In this document: positions 1-8,604 of the stretch, in pieces
How the letters are laid out: each line of letters begins with the position of its first letter
Position numbering within the stretch: position 1 is the stretch's first letter
NCBI GenBank assembly: GCA_002314145.1
Contig: DCCG01000006.1
Span: 62,001 to 126,000 of the forward strand
Direction of reading: 5' to 3'
Source: Thalassolituus sp. UBA1087
Lineage (GTDB): Bacteria > Pseudomonadota > Gammaproteobacteria > Pseudomonadales > Oceanobacteraceae
DNA: 64,000 nucleotides
The notes under the pieces: model-generated
What the model was told of the DNA's origin: nothing
The model's input: the letters and a program-made list of their open reading frames with translations, nothing else
Databases searched by the model: none
Translations under genes and position numbers: made by a program

Positions 1-602
1 ATGATGGTCCGATTTATATCGCCGATGCGGCGCTGTATTTAAAAGCCACAAAACCGGAACTGGGTATTGAAGACCCGTATGAGCTGAACGAAAAACAGTA
101 CGCTGCCGTACTGGACGTTCTGCGTACCCAGCACGATTTAATTCACCGTTATTGGCACGACTACAACGTCCAGATGAGTGACTTTAAAAACGAAGGTGTG
201 GTGGCATCCAGCTCCTGGCCATTTATGGCCAATCTGCTGATCGCTGAAGGCCAGCCAATTGCCAAAGTATTCCCGAAAGAGGGCGTTACCGGCTGGGCGG
301 ATACCACCATGATGGCAGCTGATGCGCCTCATCCTAATTGCGCTTACAAGTGGCTGAACTGGTCGATCACCCCCAAACTGCAGGGCGACCTGGCTGCCTG
401 GTTTGGTGCGGTACCGGCGGTGCCTGCTGCCTGTGACGGCAATGAACTGCTGGGTGAAGACGGCTGTGCAACCAACGGCTTCGATAACTTTGACGAAGTG
501 CATTTCTGGAAAACTCCGACCTCAAAATGCGCAAGTCAGGGCACCTGTGTTTCTTACGCGCGCTGGACCAAAGACTACATCGCCATTATGGGCGGTCGCT
601 GA
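1..602 (+). CDS. Polyamine-type ABC transporter substrate-binding protein, C-terminal part (YdcS/PotD-like)
   Basis: The reading frame is already open at base 3, so the gene begins before the window and only about 199 C-terminal residues are seen. It would be the periplasmic binding component of a putrescine/spermidine-type importer. The tail has the cysteine-containing C-terminus typical of this family (FWKTPTSKC followed by TCVSYARWTKDY), which I take to be disulfide-forming. It is followed at a normal operon distance by the matching ATPase, two permeases and patD. That order equals Escherichia coli ydcSTUV-patD, so YdcS-like is the best reading. A generic PotD/PotF relative cannot be excluded without the N-terminus. 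Confidence 0.85.
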   Translation, partial: DGPIYIADAALYLKATKPELGIEDPYELNEKQYAAVLDVLRTQHDLIHRYWHDYNVQMSDFKNEGVVASSSWPFMANLLIAEGQPIAKVFPKEGVTGWADTTMMAADAPHPNCAYKWLNWSITPKLQGDLAAWFGAVPAVPAACDGNELLGEDGCATNGFDNFDEVHFWKTPTSKCASQGTCVSYARWTKDYIAIMGGR

Positions 603-716
603 CAGAAGTGAGTGGCATGCAATAACCGGCAGGCGGTGGTCAGAAATGACACCGGCCGCCGCCGGTTTTGCTGACAGAAATAACCATGATTTTCGCTGTT
701 AAGAGCGGGCACAGAT

Positions 717-1796
717 ATGACCACAGTTGTTGAATTTTCCTCCGTCAGCCGTCACTACGGCGAAGTTAAAGCGGTGGATCAGGTTTCGCTGAAAATTGCA
801 GAAGGGGAGTTCTTTTCCATGCTCGGACCATCCGGGTCGGGGAAGACAACCAGCCTCAGAATGATTGCCGGGTTTGAGCAGCCCAGCGAAGGTTACGTCA
901 TTATTCATGGTCACGATGCCACGGGATTACCGCCCTATAAGCGCGATGTGAATACCGTATTCCAGGACTACGCGTTATTTCCGCATATGAACGTGCTGGA
1001 AAATATCGCTTATGGACTCATGGTAAAAGGCGTGGCCAAAAAAGAACGCTTAAGCCGTGCTCAGGAAGCGCTGGATATGGTGGCGCTGGGGGAATACGGC
1101 CTGCGCAAACCGGCCCAGTTATCCGGCGGTCAGCGTCAGCGAATCGCGCTGGCCCGGGCTCTGGTTAACCGGCCTAAGGTCCTGTTACTGGATGAACCCT
1201 TAGGGGCCCTGGACTTAAAACTGCGCGAGCAGATGCAGAGTGAATTAAAAACGCTGCAACGCCAGTTAGGCATTACCTTCATTTTTGTTACCCATGATCA
1301 GACCGAAGCCCTGTCCATGTCTGACCGGGTAGCTGTTTTTAATAAAGGCCGTATCGAGCAAATGGGGTCGCCACGGGATTTGTATAATAAGCCGCAGACG
1401 GCCTTTGTCGCTGAGTTTATTGGCAGTGCCAATGTGATTAAACAACCGCTGGTGGATACGCTTGGGCTGCAGAGTGGCAAAACATTTGCGCTGCGCCCGG
1501 AATATATTGATTTAAACGCAGTATCAGAAGCGGTCAGCGGTGAGCTGAACGCAAAAGGCGTTATCCGTGATATTCAGTATCAGGGGGCTAATACCCGGTA
1601 TCAGGTAATGCTGGACAGTGGCGAAGCATTAAACGTTTCCTGCGCTAACAGTTTCTCTGCCGGTAACGAAGGTAGCGGTGATGTTCTGACGGACGGCGCG
1701 GAAGTGAATCTCAGCTGGCGCGCTGATGCCATGGTTGAACTGCGTGATGTCGAACTGCGTGGCGAAAATGTTAACGTGGACAACGCCGGAGCCTGA
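717..1796 (+). CDS. ABC transporter ATP-binding protein, spermidine/putrescine type (PotA/YdcT-like)
   Basis: This 359-residue cytoplasmic ATPase would power polyamine import. Walker A is GPSGSGKT at residues 37-44, the signature LSGGQRQR starts near residue 135, Walker B with LLLDEP lies near residue 157, and the switch His is in VTHDQTEA. About 120 residues after the nucleotide-binding domain form the TOBE-type C-terminal domain usual for PotA/MalK-like subunits. Length is normal for the family. The 114-base gap after the binding-protein gene shows no convincing terminator. The stop is followed at once by the first permease, consistent with one operon. Confidence 0.93.
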   Translation: MTTVVEFSSVSRHYGEVKAVDQVSLKIAEGEFFSMLGPSGSGKTTSLRMIAGFEQPSEGYVIIHGHDATGLPPYKRDVNTVFQDYALFPHMNVLENIAYGLMVKGVAKKERLSRAQEALDMVALGEYGLRKPAQLSGGQRQRIALARALVNRPKVLLLDEPLGALDLKLREQMQSELKTLQRQLGITFIFVTHDQTEALSMSDRVAVFNKGRIEQMGSPRDLYNKPQTAFVAEFIGSANVIKQPLVDTLGLQSGKTFALRPEYIDLNAVSEAVSGELNAKGVIRDIQYQGANTRYQVMLDSGEALNVSCANSFSAGNEGSGDVLTDGAEVNLSWRADAMVELRDVELRGENVNVDNAGA

Positions 1797-1797
1797 T

Positions 1798-2757
1798 ATG
1801 AACACAGTTGCTGTTACTCCGGGCGGGGCGGAAGTAAAGGTAAAGAGAAGCCCGCTGGGTCGTTTTTCTGACGTACTCTACCGTCGCCCTAATTTGTATT
1901 TATTACTGTTACTGGTGCCACCACTGCTATGGTTTGGCTCGGTCTATATTGCCTCGCTTCTGAGTCTGTTATGGCAGGGTTTTTATACCTTTGATGATTT
2001 CACCATGCTGGTGGATCACACCTTAACCCTGAGTAATTACGCCCAGCTGTTTGATGCTGCAAATTTTGACATTATTCTGCGCACACTCTTGATGGCGCTT
2101 TCGGTGACTCTGTTCAGTGCTTTGCTGGCATTTCCGGTCGCCTACTATATGGCGCGTTTCGCCAGTGGGCGCACAAAAGCCTTTTTTTATATCGCCGTCA
2201 TGTTGCCCATGTGGACCAGTTATATCGTTAAGGCTTATGCCTGGACATTACTGTTGGCGAAGGAAGGTGTCAGCAGCTGGTTTATTAATTTACTCGGGCT
2301 GGATGCTGTACTGCAGTTTTTATTAAGTGTACCAGGCATTGGTGGTAATACGTTATCCACCTCGAACCTCGGCCGTTTTCTGGTGTTCACCTATATCTGG
2401 CTGCCTTTTATGATTCTGCCGGTTCAGGCGGCACTGGAGCGTTTACCACCCTCATTGATACAGGCCTCTGCGGATCTGGGCGGTACCCCGTTTAAAACTT
2501 TCCGTCATGTCATTTTTCCGCTTGCTGTCCCCGGTATTGCTGCCGGTTCAATTTTTACCTTCTCGCTGACGCTGGGGGATTATATCGTGCCTCAGCTGGT
2601 GGGACCGCCGGGATTATTTCTTGGCACCATGGTGTACGTACAGCAGGGCTCCATCGGCAACATGCCCATGGCTGCTGCTTTTACTCTGGTGCCCATCGTC
2701 TTGATTGCGGTGTATCTGGCTATTGTTAAAAGACTGGGGGCGTTTGATGCACTCTGA
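1798..2757 (+). CDS. ABC transporter permease, spermidine/putrescine type (PotB/YdcU-like)
   Basis: A 319-residue inner-membrane permease. The start chosen is the ATG one base after the ATPase stop codon; a longer frame from 1726 would run through the ATPase gene. After a basic N-terminal tail there are six predicted hydrophobic segments. The cytoplasmic EAA loop, ASADLGGTPFKTF...FPLAVPG, contacts the ATPase. It pairs with the next permease, whose start overlaps this stop by 11 bases, so the two subunits are probably translationally coupled. Substrate is inferred from the patD context and not from the permease sequence. Confidence 0.92.
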   Translation: MNTVAVTPGGAEVKVKRSPLGRFSDVLYRRPNLYLLLLLVPPLLWFGSVYIASLLSLLWQGFYTFDDFTMLVDHTLTLSNYAQLFDAANFDIILRTLLMALSVTLFSALLAFPVAYYMARFASGRTKAFFYIAVMLPMWTSYIVKAYAWTLLLAKEGVSSWFINLLGLDAVLQFLLSVPGIGGNTLSTSNLGRFLVFTYIWLPFMILPVQAALERLPPSLIQASADLGGTPFKTFRHVIFPLAVPGIAAGSIFTFSLTLGDYIVPQLVGPPGLFLGTMVYVQQGSIGNMPMAAAFTLVPIVLIAVYLAIVKRLGAFDAL

Positions 2758-3568
2758 TCATTCTGCCAATGGCAAAGCATCGGTATGGCTAAAAATAGCG
2801 GCCTGGAGTGGACTGATATTCCTGCATTTTCCGATCGCTATTATTGCCCTTTATGCCTTTAATACTGAGGAATCGGCGTTCAGTTTTCCGCCACCGGGGT
2901 TAACGACCAAATGGTTTGCTGTGGCCTTTGGCCGGGCGGACGTACTGGAATCCATCGGGCTGTCACTGCAGGTTGCCTGCGTTGCCACAGTGCTGGCCAT
3001 GACGCTGGGGACTATGGCATCGGCGGCATTGTACCGGCGCAATTTCTTTGGCAAGGAAAGTATTACCTTAATGCTGATTCTGCCGATTGCACTGCCGGGG
3101 ATTATTACCGGTCTGGCGTTATTAACGGCATTCAAAGCGCTGGATATTCATCCGGGTATTACCACCATCGTGATCGGTCACGCGACCTTTTGTGTGGTGA
3201 TTGTGTATAACAATGTGGTGGCACGTTTCCGCCGTATCTCAGCCAGTCTGATTGAAGCGTCGATGGATCTGGGGGCTGATGGCTGGCAGACCTTCCGCTA
3301 CATTGTCTTACCGAACCTGGGCACGGCCATGCTGGCCGGTGGCATGCTGGCCTTTGCCTTGTCATTCGATGAATTAATTGTAACCACCTTTACGGCAGGG
3401 CATGAAAAGCCTTTGCCGATCTGGTTGCTGAATCAGCTGACGCGGCCACGTGATGTGCCTGTCACCAATGTGGTTGCTATGCTGGTGATGCTGGTCACCA
3501 CCATTCCTGTTTTCCTGGCTTATCTGCTCACCAAAGGTGGCGAAGATGTGGCCGGTTCCGGTAAATAA
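2747..3568 (+). CDS. ABC transporter permease, spermidine/putrescine type (PotC/YdcV-like)
   Basis: The second inner-membrane permease, 273 residues. The ATG at 2747 lies inside the end of the previous gene (gatgcactctga), a coupling arrangement. The longer upstream frame adds only a Trp/Leu-rich piece that is the other gene read out of frame. It shows six hydrophobic segments and an EAA loop (EASMDLGADGWQTF). It follows the smaller PotC/PotI pattern and completes an importer made of binding protein, ATPase and a permease heterodimer. Confidence 0.92.
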   Translation: MHSDHSANGKASVWLKIAAWSGLIFLHFPIAIIALYAFNTEESAFSFPPPGLTTKWFAVAFGRADVLESIGLSLQVACVATVLAMTLGTMASAALYRRNFFGKESITLMLILPIALPGIITGLALLTAFKALDIHPGITTIVIGHATFCVVIVYNNVVARFRRISASLIEASMDLGADGWQTFRYIVLPNLGTAMLAGGMLAFALSFDELIVTTFTAGHEKPLPIWLLNQLTRPRDVPVTNVVAMLVMLVTTIPVFLAYLLTKGGEDVAGSGK

Positions 3569-3585
3569 CGAGAGAGGAAATACTC

Positions 3586-5010
3586 ATGCTGAATAAAATG
3601 CTGATTAATGGCGAACTGGTCAGCGGCGAAGGGGCTGCAATTGATGTGTTTAACCCCTCCACCGGTGACAAAATCTGTGACATTCAGGAGGCCAGTGCAG
3701 CACAGGTAAGCGCTGCGGTGGATGCAGCCGAAGCAGCCTTTGACAGCTGGAGTCAGACAGCGCCGGCAGAACGTTCTGCCTTATTGCTGCAGCTGGCCGA
3801 TAAAATTGAAGCCATGGGAGAAGACTTTGCAGAACTGGAATCTCTGGATGTTGGTAAACCCTACAGTGCCGCGCTGGAAGATGAAGTGCCGGCCATTGCC
3901 GATGTCTATCGTTTCTTCGCCGGTGCCTGCCGCACGATGAATGGTTCTGCTGCCGGTGAATACCTTGAGGGATACACCTCAATGATCCGTCGTGATCCGG
4001 TGGGTGTGGTTGCCTCAATAGCGCCATGGAACTACCCCATGATGATGGCGGCGTGGAAATTGGCGCCGGCGCTCGCAGCCGGCAATACCGTGGTATTAAA
4101 ACCGTCGGAAATTACGCCGCTGACCACGTTAAAATTCGCTGAAATTTTAAAAGAAATTTTCCCCGCCGGTGTGGTGAATATTGTCTTCGGCACAGGCAGC
4201 GAAGTGGGCGCACCGCTGACGTCGAACCCCAAAGTTCGCATGGTGTCGCTCACCGGGTCGATTCCGACCGGCCAGAAAATTGTTGGCTGTGGTGCCGAAA
4301 CCATGAAGCGCACACACATGGAACTGGGCGGTAAAGCGCCGGTGGTGGTCTTTGACGATGCCGATATTGATGAGGTGGTGGAAGGCATCCGCGCCTTTGG
4401 TTATTACAACGCCGGTCAGGACTGTACCGCTGCCTGCCGGATTTATGCGCAGCAGGGTATTTATGACGAGCTGGTGAAAAAACTCACGGAAGCCGTGTCC
4501 TCAATTAAATTCGGCACGCAGAAAGAAGATGGCGTGGAAATGGGGCCTCTGGTGTCACAGGCCCAGCAACAGAAAGTTGCCGCTATGGTCGACCGCGCCC
4601 GCGCTCTGCCACATATCACGGTAACGGCCGGCGGTAACATTCCGGATATGCCGGGCTTCTTCTATGAGCCAACATTAATTGCCGGGGCAAAACAGGACGA
4701 CGAAATCGTACAGAAAGAAGTGTTTGGTCCGGTGGTTTCGGTAACGCAATTTGAAACCGAAGAGCAGGGTCTGGCCTGGGCTAACGATTCGGATTATGGT
4801 CTGGCATCCTCTGTGTGGACAGCTGATACCGGCCGTGCGATGCGGATGTCTGCACGCCTTCAATACGGCTGCACCTGGGTGAATACGCACTTTATGCTCA
4901 CCACAGAAATGCCTCACGGCGGTATGAAAATGTCTGGCTACGGCAAAGATATGTCGATGTACGGACTGGAAGATTATACGACGATCCGCCACGTGATGAT
5001 TAAACACTGA
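3586..5010 (+). CDS. patD: Gamma-aminobutyraldehyde dehydrogenase
   Basis: A 474-residue NAD-dependent aldehyde dehydrogenase that oxidises 4-aminobutanal, the product of putrescine transamination, to GABA. The catalytic nucleophile is Cys280 (GQDCTAACRIY) and the general base Glu246 (MELGGKAP). From memory the sequence matches E. coli PatD/YdcW closely along its whole length, including RRDPVGVVASIAPWNYP and the ending EDYTTIRHVMIKH. An SD (gagagga) precedes the ATG. It sits 17 bases after the second permease, so import and oxidation of the polyamine product are probably co-transcribed. A putrescine aminotransferase is not in the window. Confidence 0.95.
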   Translation: MLNKMLINGELVSGEGAAIDVFNPSTGDKICDIQEASAAQVSAAVDAAEAAFDSWSQTAPAERSALLLQLADKIEAMGEDFAELESLDVGKPYSAALEDEVPAIADVYRFFAGACRTMNGSAAGEYLEGYTSMIRRDPVGVVASIAPWNYPMMMAAWKLAPALAAGNTVVLKPSEITPLTTLKFAEILKEIFPAGVVNIVFGTGSEVGAPLTSNPKVRMVSLTGSIPTGQKIVGCGAETMKRTHMELGGKAPVVVFDDADIDEVVEGIRAFGYYNAGQDCTAACRIYAQQGIYDELVKKLTEAVSSIKFGTQKEDGVEMGPLVSQAQQQKVAAMVDRARALPHITVTAGGNIPDMPGFFYEPTLIAGAKQDDEIVQKEVFGPVVSVTQFETEEQGLAWANDSDYGLASSVWTADTGRAMRMSARLQYGCTWVNTHFMLTTEMPHGGMKMSGYGKDMSMYGLEDYTTIRHVMIKH

Positions 5011-5040
5011 GCCTGAGGAAGGGCTTAAACGTTTCCATTC

Positions 5041-5055
5041 TGGTGTTTAACACCA
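5041..5055. repeat. Perfect inverted repeat downstream of patD
   Basis: TGGTGTT-T-AACACCA is a perfect 7-base inverted repeat with a one-base centre. It is too tight for a stable RNA hairpin and looks more like a protein-binding palindrome. It sits between the patD stop and the terminator, so its role is unclear. Confidence 0.4.
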
Positions 5056-5066
5056 CCGCTTTTATA

Positions 5067-5089
5067 CCAGCCTCCGGGCTGGTTTTTTT
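5067..5089 (+). terminator. Rho-independent terminator of the polyamine operon
   Basis: A stem CCAGCC/GGCTGG with loop TCCG is followed by six or seven T residues. It lies 57 bases after the patD stop and closes the operon. Confidence 0.88.
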
Positions 5090-5238
5090 ATGCGCTATCC
5101 GGCGGGTAAATGCCAGTCAACGTGAAGCATAGGTGAAATATTCAGATACAGGTACCGGGCATGGCATGACCATGCCCGGTAATGTTACGCATAATTTTCA
5201 ATGCATATTAAGAGCGACACCTGTAAAGGCGTGTCCGG

Positions 5239-6465
5239 TTATTGCTCCAGCGTTTCTGTAGTGGAATCCGCAACAAAAGTAACGCTGGCTTCACTGCAGG
5301 AGGTGTAGGCTATGGTAATTTCAGCCGTTGCCATATCGGCACCGGCATCAATGTTAAGGGAACCGCTTTCAACGCCTGAGCCATCATTACACATAACCAG
5401 ACTGGTATCATTTTCCGCCGATACCAGACCATATTGTGGGACGTAAACCTCAAGCTCCGCTGAGAAACCGTCGTCAACATAACCACTGTATTTCAATACC
5501 TGGCCGCCGGCTTCCAGTAACTCTTCAGTAACCCGCTCGGTCAGTTCGGTGTTGTCTGCCGGATCGACTTCACGGCTGGTAACCAGGGTGTAATAGCCGG
5601 TACCACCAGGGGAAGACATCGCAAAAGAGGTACTGCGCTGGTTGACATAGGTATCCGGATCATAGGTGTACTCAAACGTAGAGGGGTCTTCCGTGCGGTC
5701 GTAGGTCTCGTTGTAGTCTGTTTCGCTGGCGAAGGCGAATTGGTTGTCTGCCATCGTCATCACCAGATCGCCTTCTTCATGAGAGATCAGACTGCTACTT
5801 TGAGTGTTGTTAAGATCGCTGCTTTCCTCAAAAAAACTGGCTTCTGATGACATACGGCCGGAGGTGGTGACCGCAACATCCTGGCCATCCACTCTCATGT
5901 AGTAACAGTAATCATCCAGACGGACTGATATTTCTTCATTGCGGGTGTCACTGCGGAAGGTATTATCGGTACCGCTCTCAGCTTCTTCTGTGCCTTCCCA
6001 GGTCTGAACCCGGTGAATATCGGCTTCGCCGCCACATTCGCCAACCGCTGTATATTCAACATCATTTTCAGCCACATCCGGCCAATCAATGGCGGCAATA
6101 TCCCGTTGAGCCAGGGGTTCGAGCTGGATGGATTTCTGCAGTGATGCCTGCAGGCCGACGACAGCAATCCGGCGATCACCGATGTTCGGTGGAACGATCT
6201 CCCCCAGGTCTGTGCGGGGCACCATTTCAGTGATCAGTTCGCTGTTCATTTCAGACAAGGCCACAACATGCACTGCCTCTGCGATGTCCTGGAAATTCGT
6301 ACTGCTGATGGTGGCGTCAGTCTCTGCGCCACTGTATGTCAGAGGCTTTACCGACAGGCCGGAATAATTGCGGGGGCCCGAGCTGCTGCTGTCATCACTG
6401 CCACACGCCGCAAGTGTCAGTGCCATTACCGGAGTAGCAATCTGTAATAAGGTTTTTGAAGCCAT
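5239..6465 (-). CDS. Predicted lipoprotein of unknown function
   Basis: A 408-residue secreted protein. The start is the ATG giving MASKTLLQ, because AAGGA lies 7 bases before it; the frame could begin six codons earlier but without a ribosome site. The signal peptide ends in a lipobox, LTLAAC, with Cys21 as the lipidation site. A short Ser-rich linker (GSDDSSSSG) follows, and Gly/Asp after Cys suggests an outer-membrane lipoprotein. The rest is acidic and Thr/Ser-rich, with four Cys residues likely to pair and alternating beta-type segments. I do not recognise a domain. It is transcribed alone and converges on the patD operon. Confidence 0.85.
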   Translation of the reverse strand: MASKTLLQIATPVMALTLAACGSDDSSSSGPRNYSGLSVKPLTYSGAETDATISSTNFQDIAEAVHVVALSEMNSELITEMVPRTDLGEIVPPNIGDRRIAVVGLQASLQKSIQLEPLAQRDIAAIDWPDVAENDVEYTAVGECGGEADIHRVQTWEGTEEAESGTDNTFRSDTRNEEISVRLDDYCYYMRVDGQDVAVTTSGRMSSEASFFEESSDLNNTQSSSLISHEEGDLVMTMADNQFAFASETDYNETYDRTEDPSTFEYTYDPDTYVNQRSTSFAMSSPGGTGYYTLVTSREVDPADNTELTERVTEELLEAGGQVLKYSGYVDDGFSAELEVYVPQYGLVSAENDTSLVMCNDGSGVESGSLNIDAGADMATAEITIAYTSCSEASVTFVADSTTETLEQ

Positions 6466-6908
6466 AAACATATCCTTGTGCATTTTTAATATAAAATTGC
6501 TAATAGCAATATCATCAATCTAGATCACTATCGGGTAATGTAAAGGTGGCTTTTTTACATTCATTACGGGAGTGACATTAAAGTCCGCATCCCTGCGCAT
6601 GAGTGGAAAAAAACTGAGAACAATAACTAATTGAGGGAGAATATTGGCGGCATTTTCCGACTGCTGAACTGGGTTATAATCTCTGGCCTGCCGGATATAT
6701 TGGCTAAAGCTGTTGATCTGCATTCAACACACGGGTCGCGAATGAGAAAGTCCGGTGGTGATATATCCGTATCATGGTTTCTGATCGCAGGTATAACGGG
6801 CGAACATGACCTGCCAGTGCTGGTTGTGACGTAACCGATAACGGCCGGCGGCCAGAATGTAAAAGACCGGGGCCAGAGGGTAGAAGGCAGAGGGTAGAGG
6901 AGAATCAA
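6466..6908. other. Intergenic region between lipoprotein gene and DMT permease
   Basis: No gene is supported here. The lipoprotein-proximal part is AT-rich and contains a 15-base palindrome, ATTGCTA-A-TAGCAAT (6496-6510), 31 bases upstream of that gene's start, and an AATGTAAA/TTTACATT inverted repeat at 6537-6561. The DMT-proximal end is purine-rich (6870-6901) and supplies AGAGGAG as ribosome site for a TTG start. Confidence 0.5.
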
Positions 6909-7799
6909 TTGTTTGCAGGTATTCTGCTGTCAGTAACTGCCTCAGTGGCTTTTGGCCTGCTGTCTTATTACAGCGTGTTTCTTCTGCCGCTGGATGGCTA
7001 CGGTATTTTTGCCTGGCGGGTGATATTTACCCTGCTGGTGCTGACGCTGGTGTTGTCATTGCGTCAGCGTTGGCCAGCTTTTGTGGCAGAAATAAAAGCA
7101 CTTAAACAACAGCCTTATGCGTGGCCGGCTATGCTGTTCTGCAGCACCCTGATTGCCGTACAGCTGGGGTTATTTGGCTGGGCGCCGGTTAACGGACAGG
7201 GGCAGGCGCTGGCCATGGGCTATTTTCTGTTACCCCTCAGTCTGGTACTCACCGGCCGGCTGATGTACGGCGAACAATTGTCGGCGTTACGTAAAGTGGC
7301 GGTTGGCCTGGCGTTGCTGGGTGTTGTCGCCGGGCTGATCACCAAAGGTGGGTTTTCACCTGTGTCGCTGTTGGTGATGCTGGGGTTTCCACCCTATTTT
7401 ATGGTGCGTAAACGCATGCGTCTGAATGCCCTTAACGGTATGCTGGCGGAGCACATTCTGATGATTCCGCTGGCGTTGATTATTCTCAGCCTGCAGGATT
7501 TTAATCCGCACTATTTCAGCCACAAAGGCTGGCTGGGCTGGCCGGTGTTACTGGGCCTTGGTCTGGTCAGTACCACCGCGCTGTTGTCTTATATGGGCGC
7601 CAGTCAGCGTCTGCCGCTGGTACTGTTTGGGATGCTTGGCTACGTGGAGCCACTGTTACTCTTTGCTGTCGCCCTGATGCTTGGCGAAGCCGTAACGGCC
7701 ATGGATATGTGGACTTACATACCCATCTGGCTGGCGGTGCTGTGTCTGGTGCTGGAAGGCAGCCGGCAGCTGATACGCCAGCACCGCGGGATGATCTGA
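6909..7799 (+). CDS. EamA/RarD-type DMT superfamily permease (first paralog)
   Basis: A 296-residue inner-membrane transporter with about ten hydrophobic segments and two EamA-type halves. The start is a TTG, preceded by AGAGGAG at 6-base spacing. The same N-terminus (M-x-AG-x-x-L...FGLLSYYS) begins with ATG in the paralog at 14905, which supports this choice. Shared blocks include QLGLFGWAP, AMGYFLLPL, LFGMLGYVEPLL and WTYIPIW. DMT/RarD proteins usually export metabolites or drugs, but the substrate here is unknown. It precedes the TetR regulator of the next cluster, to which it converges. Confidence 0.85.
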   Translation: MFAGILLSVTASVAFGLLSYYSVFLLPLDGYGIFAWRVIFTLLVLTLVLSLRQRWPAFVAEIKALKQQPYAWPAMLFCSTLIAVQLGLFGWAPVNGQGQALAMGYFLLPLSLVLTGRLMYGEQLSALRKVAVGLALLGVVAGLITKGGFSPVSLLVMLGFPPYFMVRKRMRLNALNGMLAEHILMIPLALIILSLQDFNPHYFSHKGWLGWPVLLGLGLVSTTALLSYMGASQRLPLVLFGMLGYVEPLLLFAVALMLGEAVTAMDMWTYIPIWLAVLCLVLEGSRQLIRQHRGMI

Positions 7800-7822
7800 T
7801 TGATGGCGGGGCGGATCTTTTT

Positions 7823-8449
7823 TCAGTTCAGTTCAGTTCGGGGCAGAGCGCTCAGTAATGCCTGCATATCATTCACCAGCAGATCATTGACCTCGTCGCT
7901 GCTCAGTTCATCAAAGGAAATAAACTGGATAAAGCGTCCGTTCTGCAACTGAAACAGCGCTTTGGCCAGATGGTAGGCATCAGCTTCAGGATTCACTTTG
8001 CCCGCAGCCTGTAACTTTTCAATCGGACTGACCAGGGCCATGGCAAGTTTATGATCAAGAGAAATATAGCCCTTACTGAAACGTGATTCAGAGTCACTGA
8101 CCGACGAGGCGATAACCTGACGCCACAGGCTTTTATCCAGATGCGTCACCGCATGGCGGCGGATGACACCGGCAAACAGCAGCAGCAGACTGGTCAGCGA
8201 GTTTTGTTCCACACTCAGGTCTTCATCGATTCTGCCCAGCAATTCGCGGTCGCTGTCGGCGACCACCGCCATCAGTACGCCGGATTTGGTGCCATAGTAG
8301 TTATGCACGGTGACACCCGATAACCCGGCCTCTTCCGCGATGCCATCAATCGTTGTGCCTTCATAGCCGGCTTCCATAAACAGCTTGCGGGCAGCGGCGA
8401 CAATACTGCGTTTACGGTCTTCTTTCTGTTTTTCCCTCAGGCCTGCCAA
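7823..8449 (-). CDS. TetR-family transcriptional regulator
   Basis: A 208-residue repressor-type protein. The N-terminal helix-turn-helix covers about residues 14-60 (AARKLFMEAGYEGTTIDGI, then AGLSGVTVHNYYGTKSGV). The C-terminal ligand domain is unassigned. It is divergent from the TauABC-like importer operon, and the shared intergenic region carries an inverted repeat at 8518-8545, the likely operator. The ligand is expected to be the imported compound or a breakdown product. Confidence 0.9.
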   Translation of the reverse strand: MAGLREKQKEDRKRSIVAAARKLFMEAGYEGTTIDGIAEEAGLSGVTVHNYYGTKSGVLMAVVADSDRELLGRIDEDLSVEQNSLTSLLLLFAGVIRRHAVTHLDKSLWRQVIASSVSDSESRFSKGYISLDHKLAMALVSPIEKLQAAGKVNPEADAYHLAKALFQLQNGRFIQFISFDELSSDEVNDLLVNDMQALLSALPRTELN

Positions 8450-8517
8450 GGTGGTTCTCCTGCAACATCGATATTCGTCGGATTGTCAGGCTACTCTATC
8501 CTAAACTTGTCCAAGAT

Positions 8518-8545
8518 AAAAACTTTTACTTGAACTAAAGTTTTT
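8518..8545. promoter_or_regulatory. Candidate TetR operator in divergent promoter region
   Basis: AAAAACTTT and AAAGTTTTT form a perfect 9-base inverted repeat separated by 10 bases. A smaller palindrome, CTTG-TC-CAAG, lies just before it at about 8506-8515. Both lie between the divergent starts of the TetR gene and the ABC importer operon, where an autoregulatory operator is expected. Confidence 0.5.
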
Positions 8546-8604
8546 ACCTGAGTTATGTTTGTTGCAGTCACTGAATGAGCGACCAACTGAGCAGGGGAAT
8601 GATG

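Noticed and set aside
8450..8604. Guanidine riboswitch before the importer operon
   Set aside because: I looked for paired ACGR-loop hairpins or a ykkC-like core here and before the ureohydrolase and saw none. The palindromes present suit a TetR operator better.
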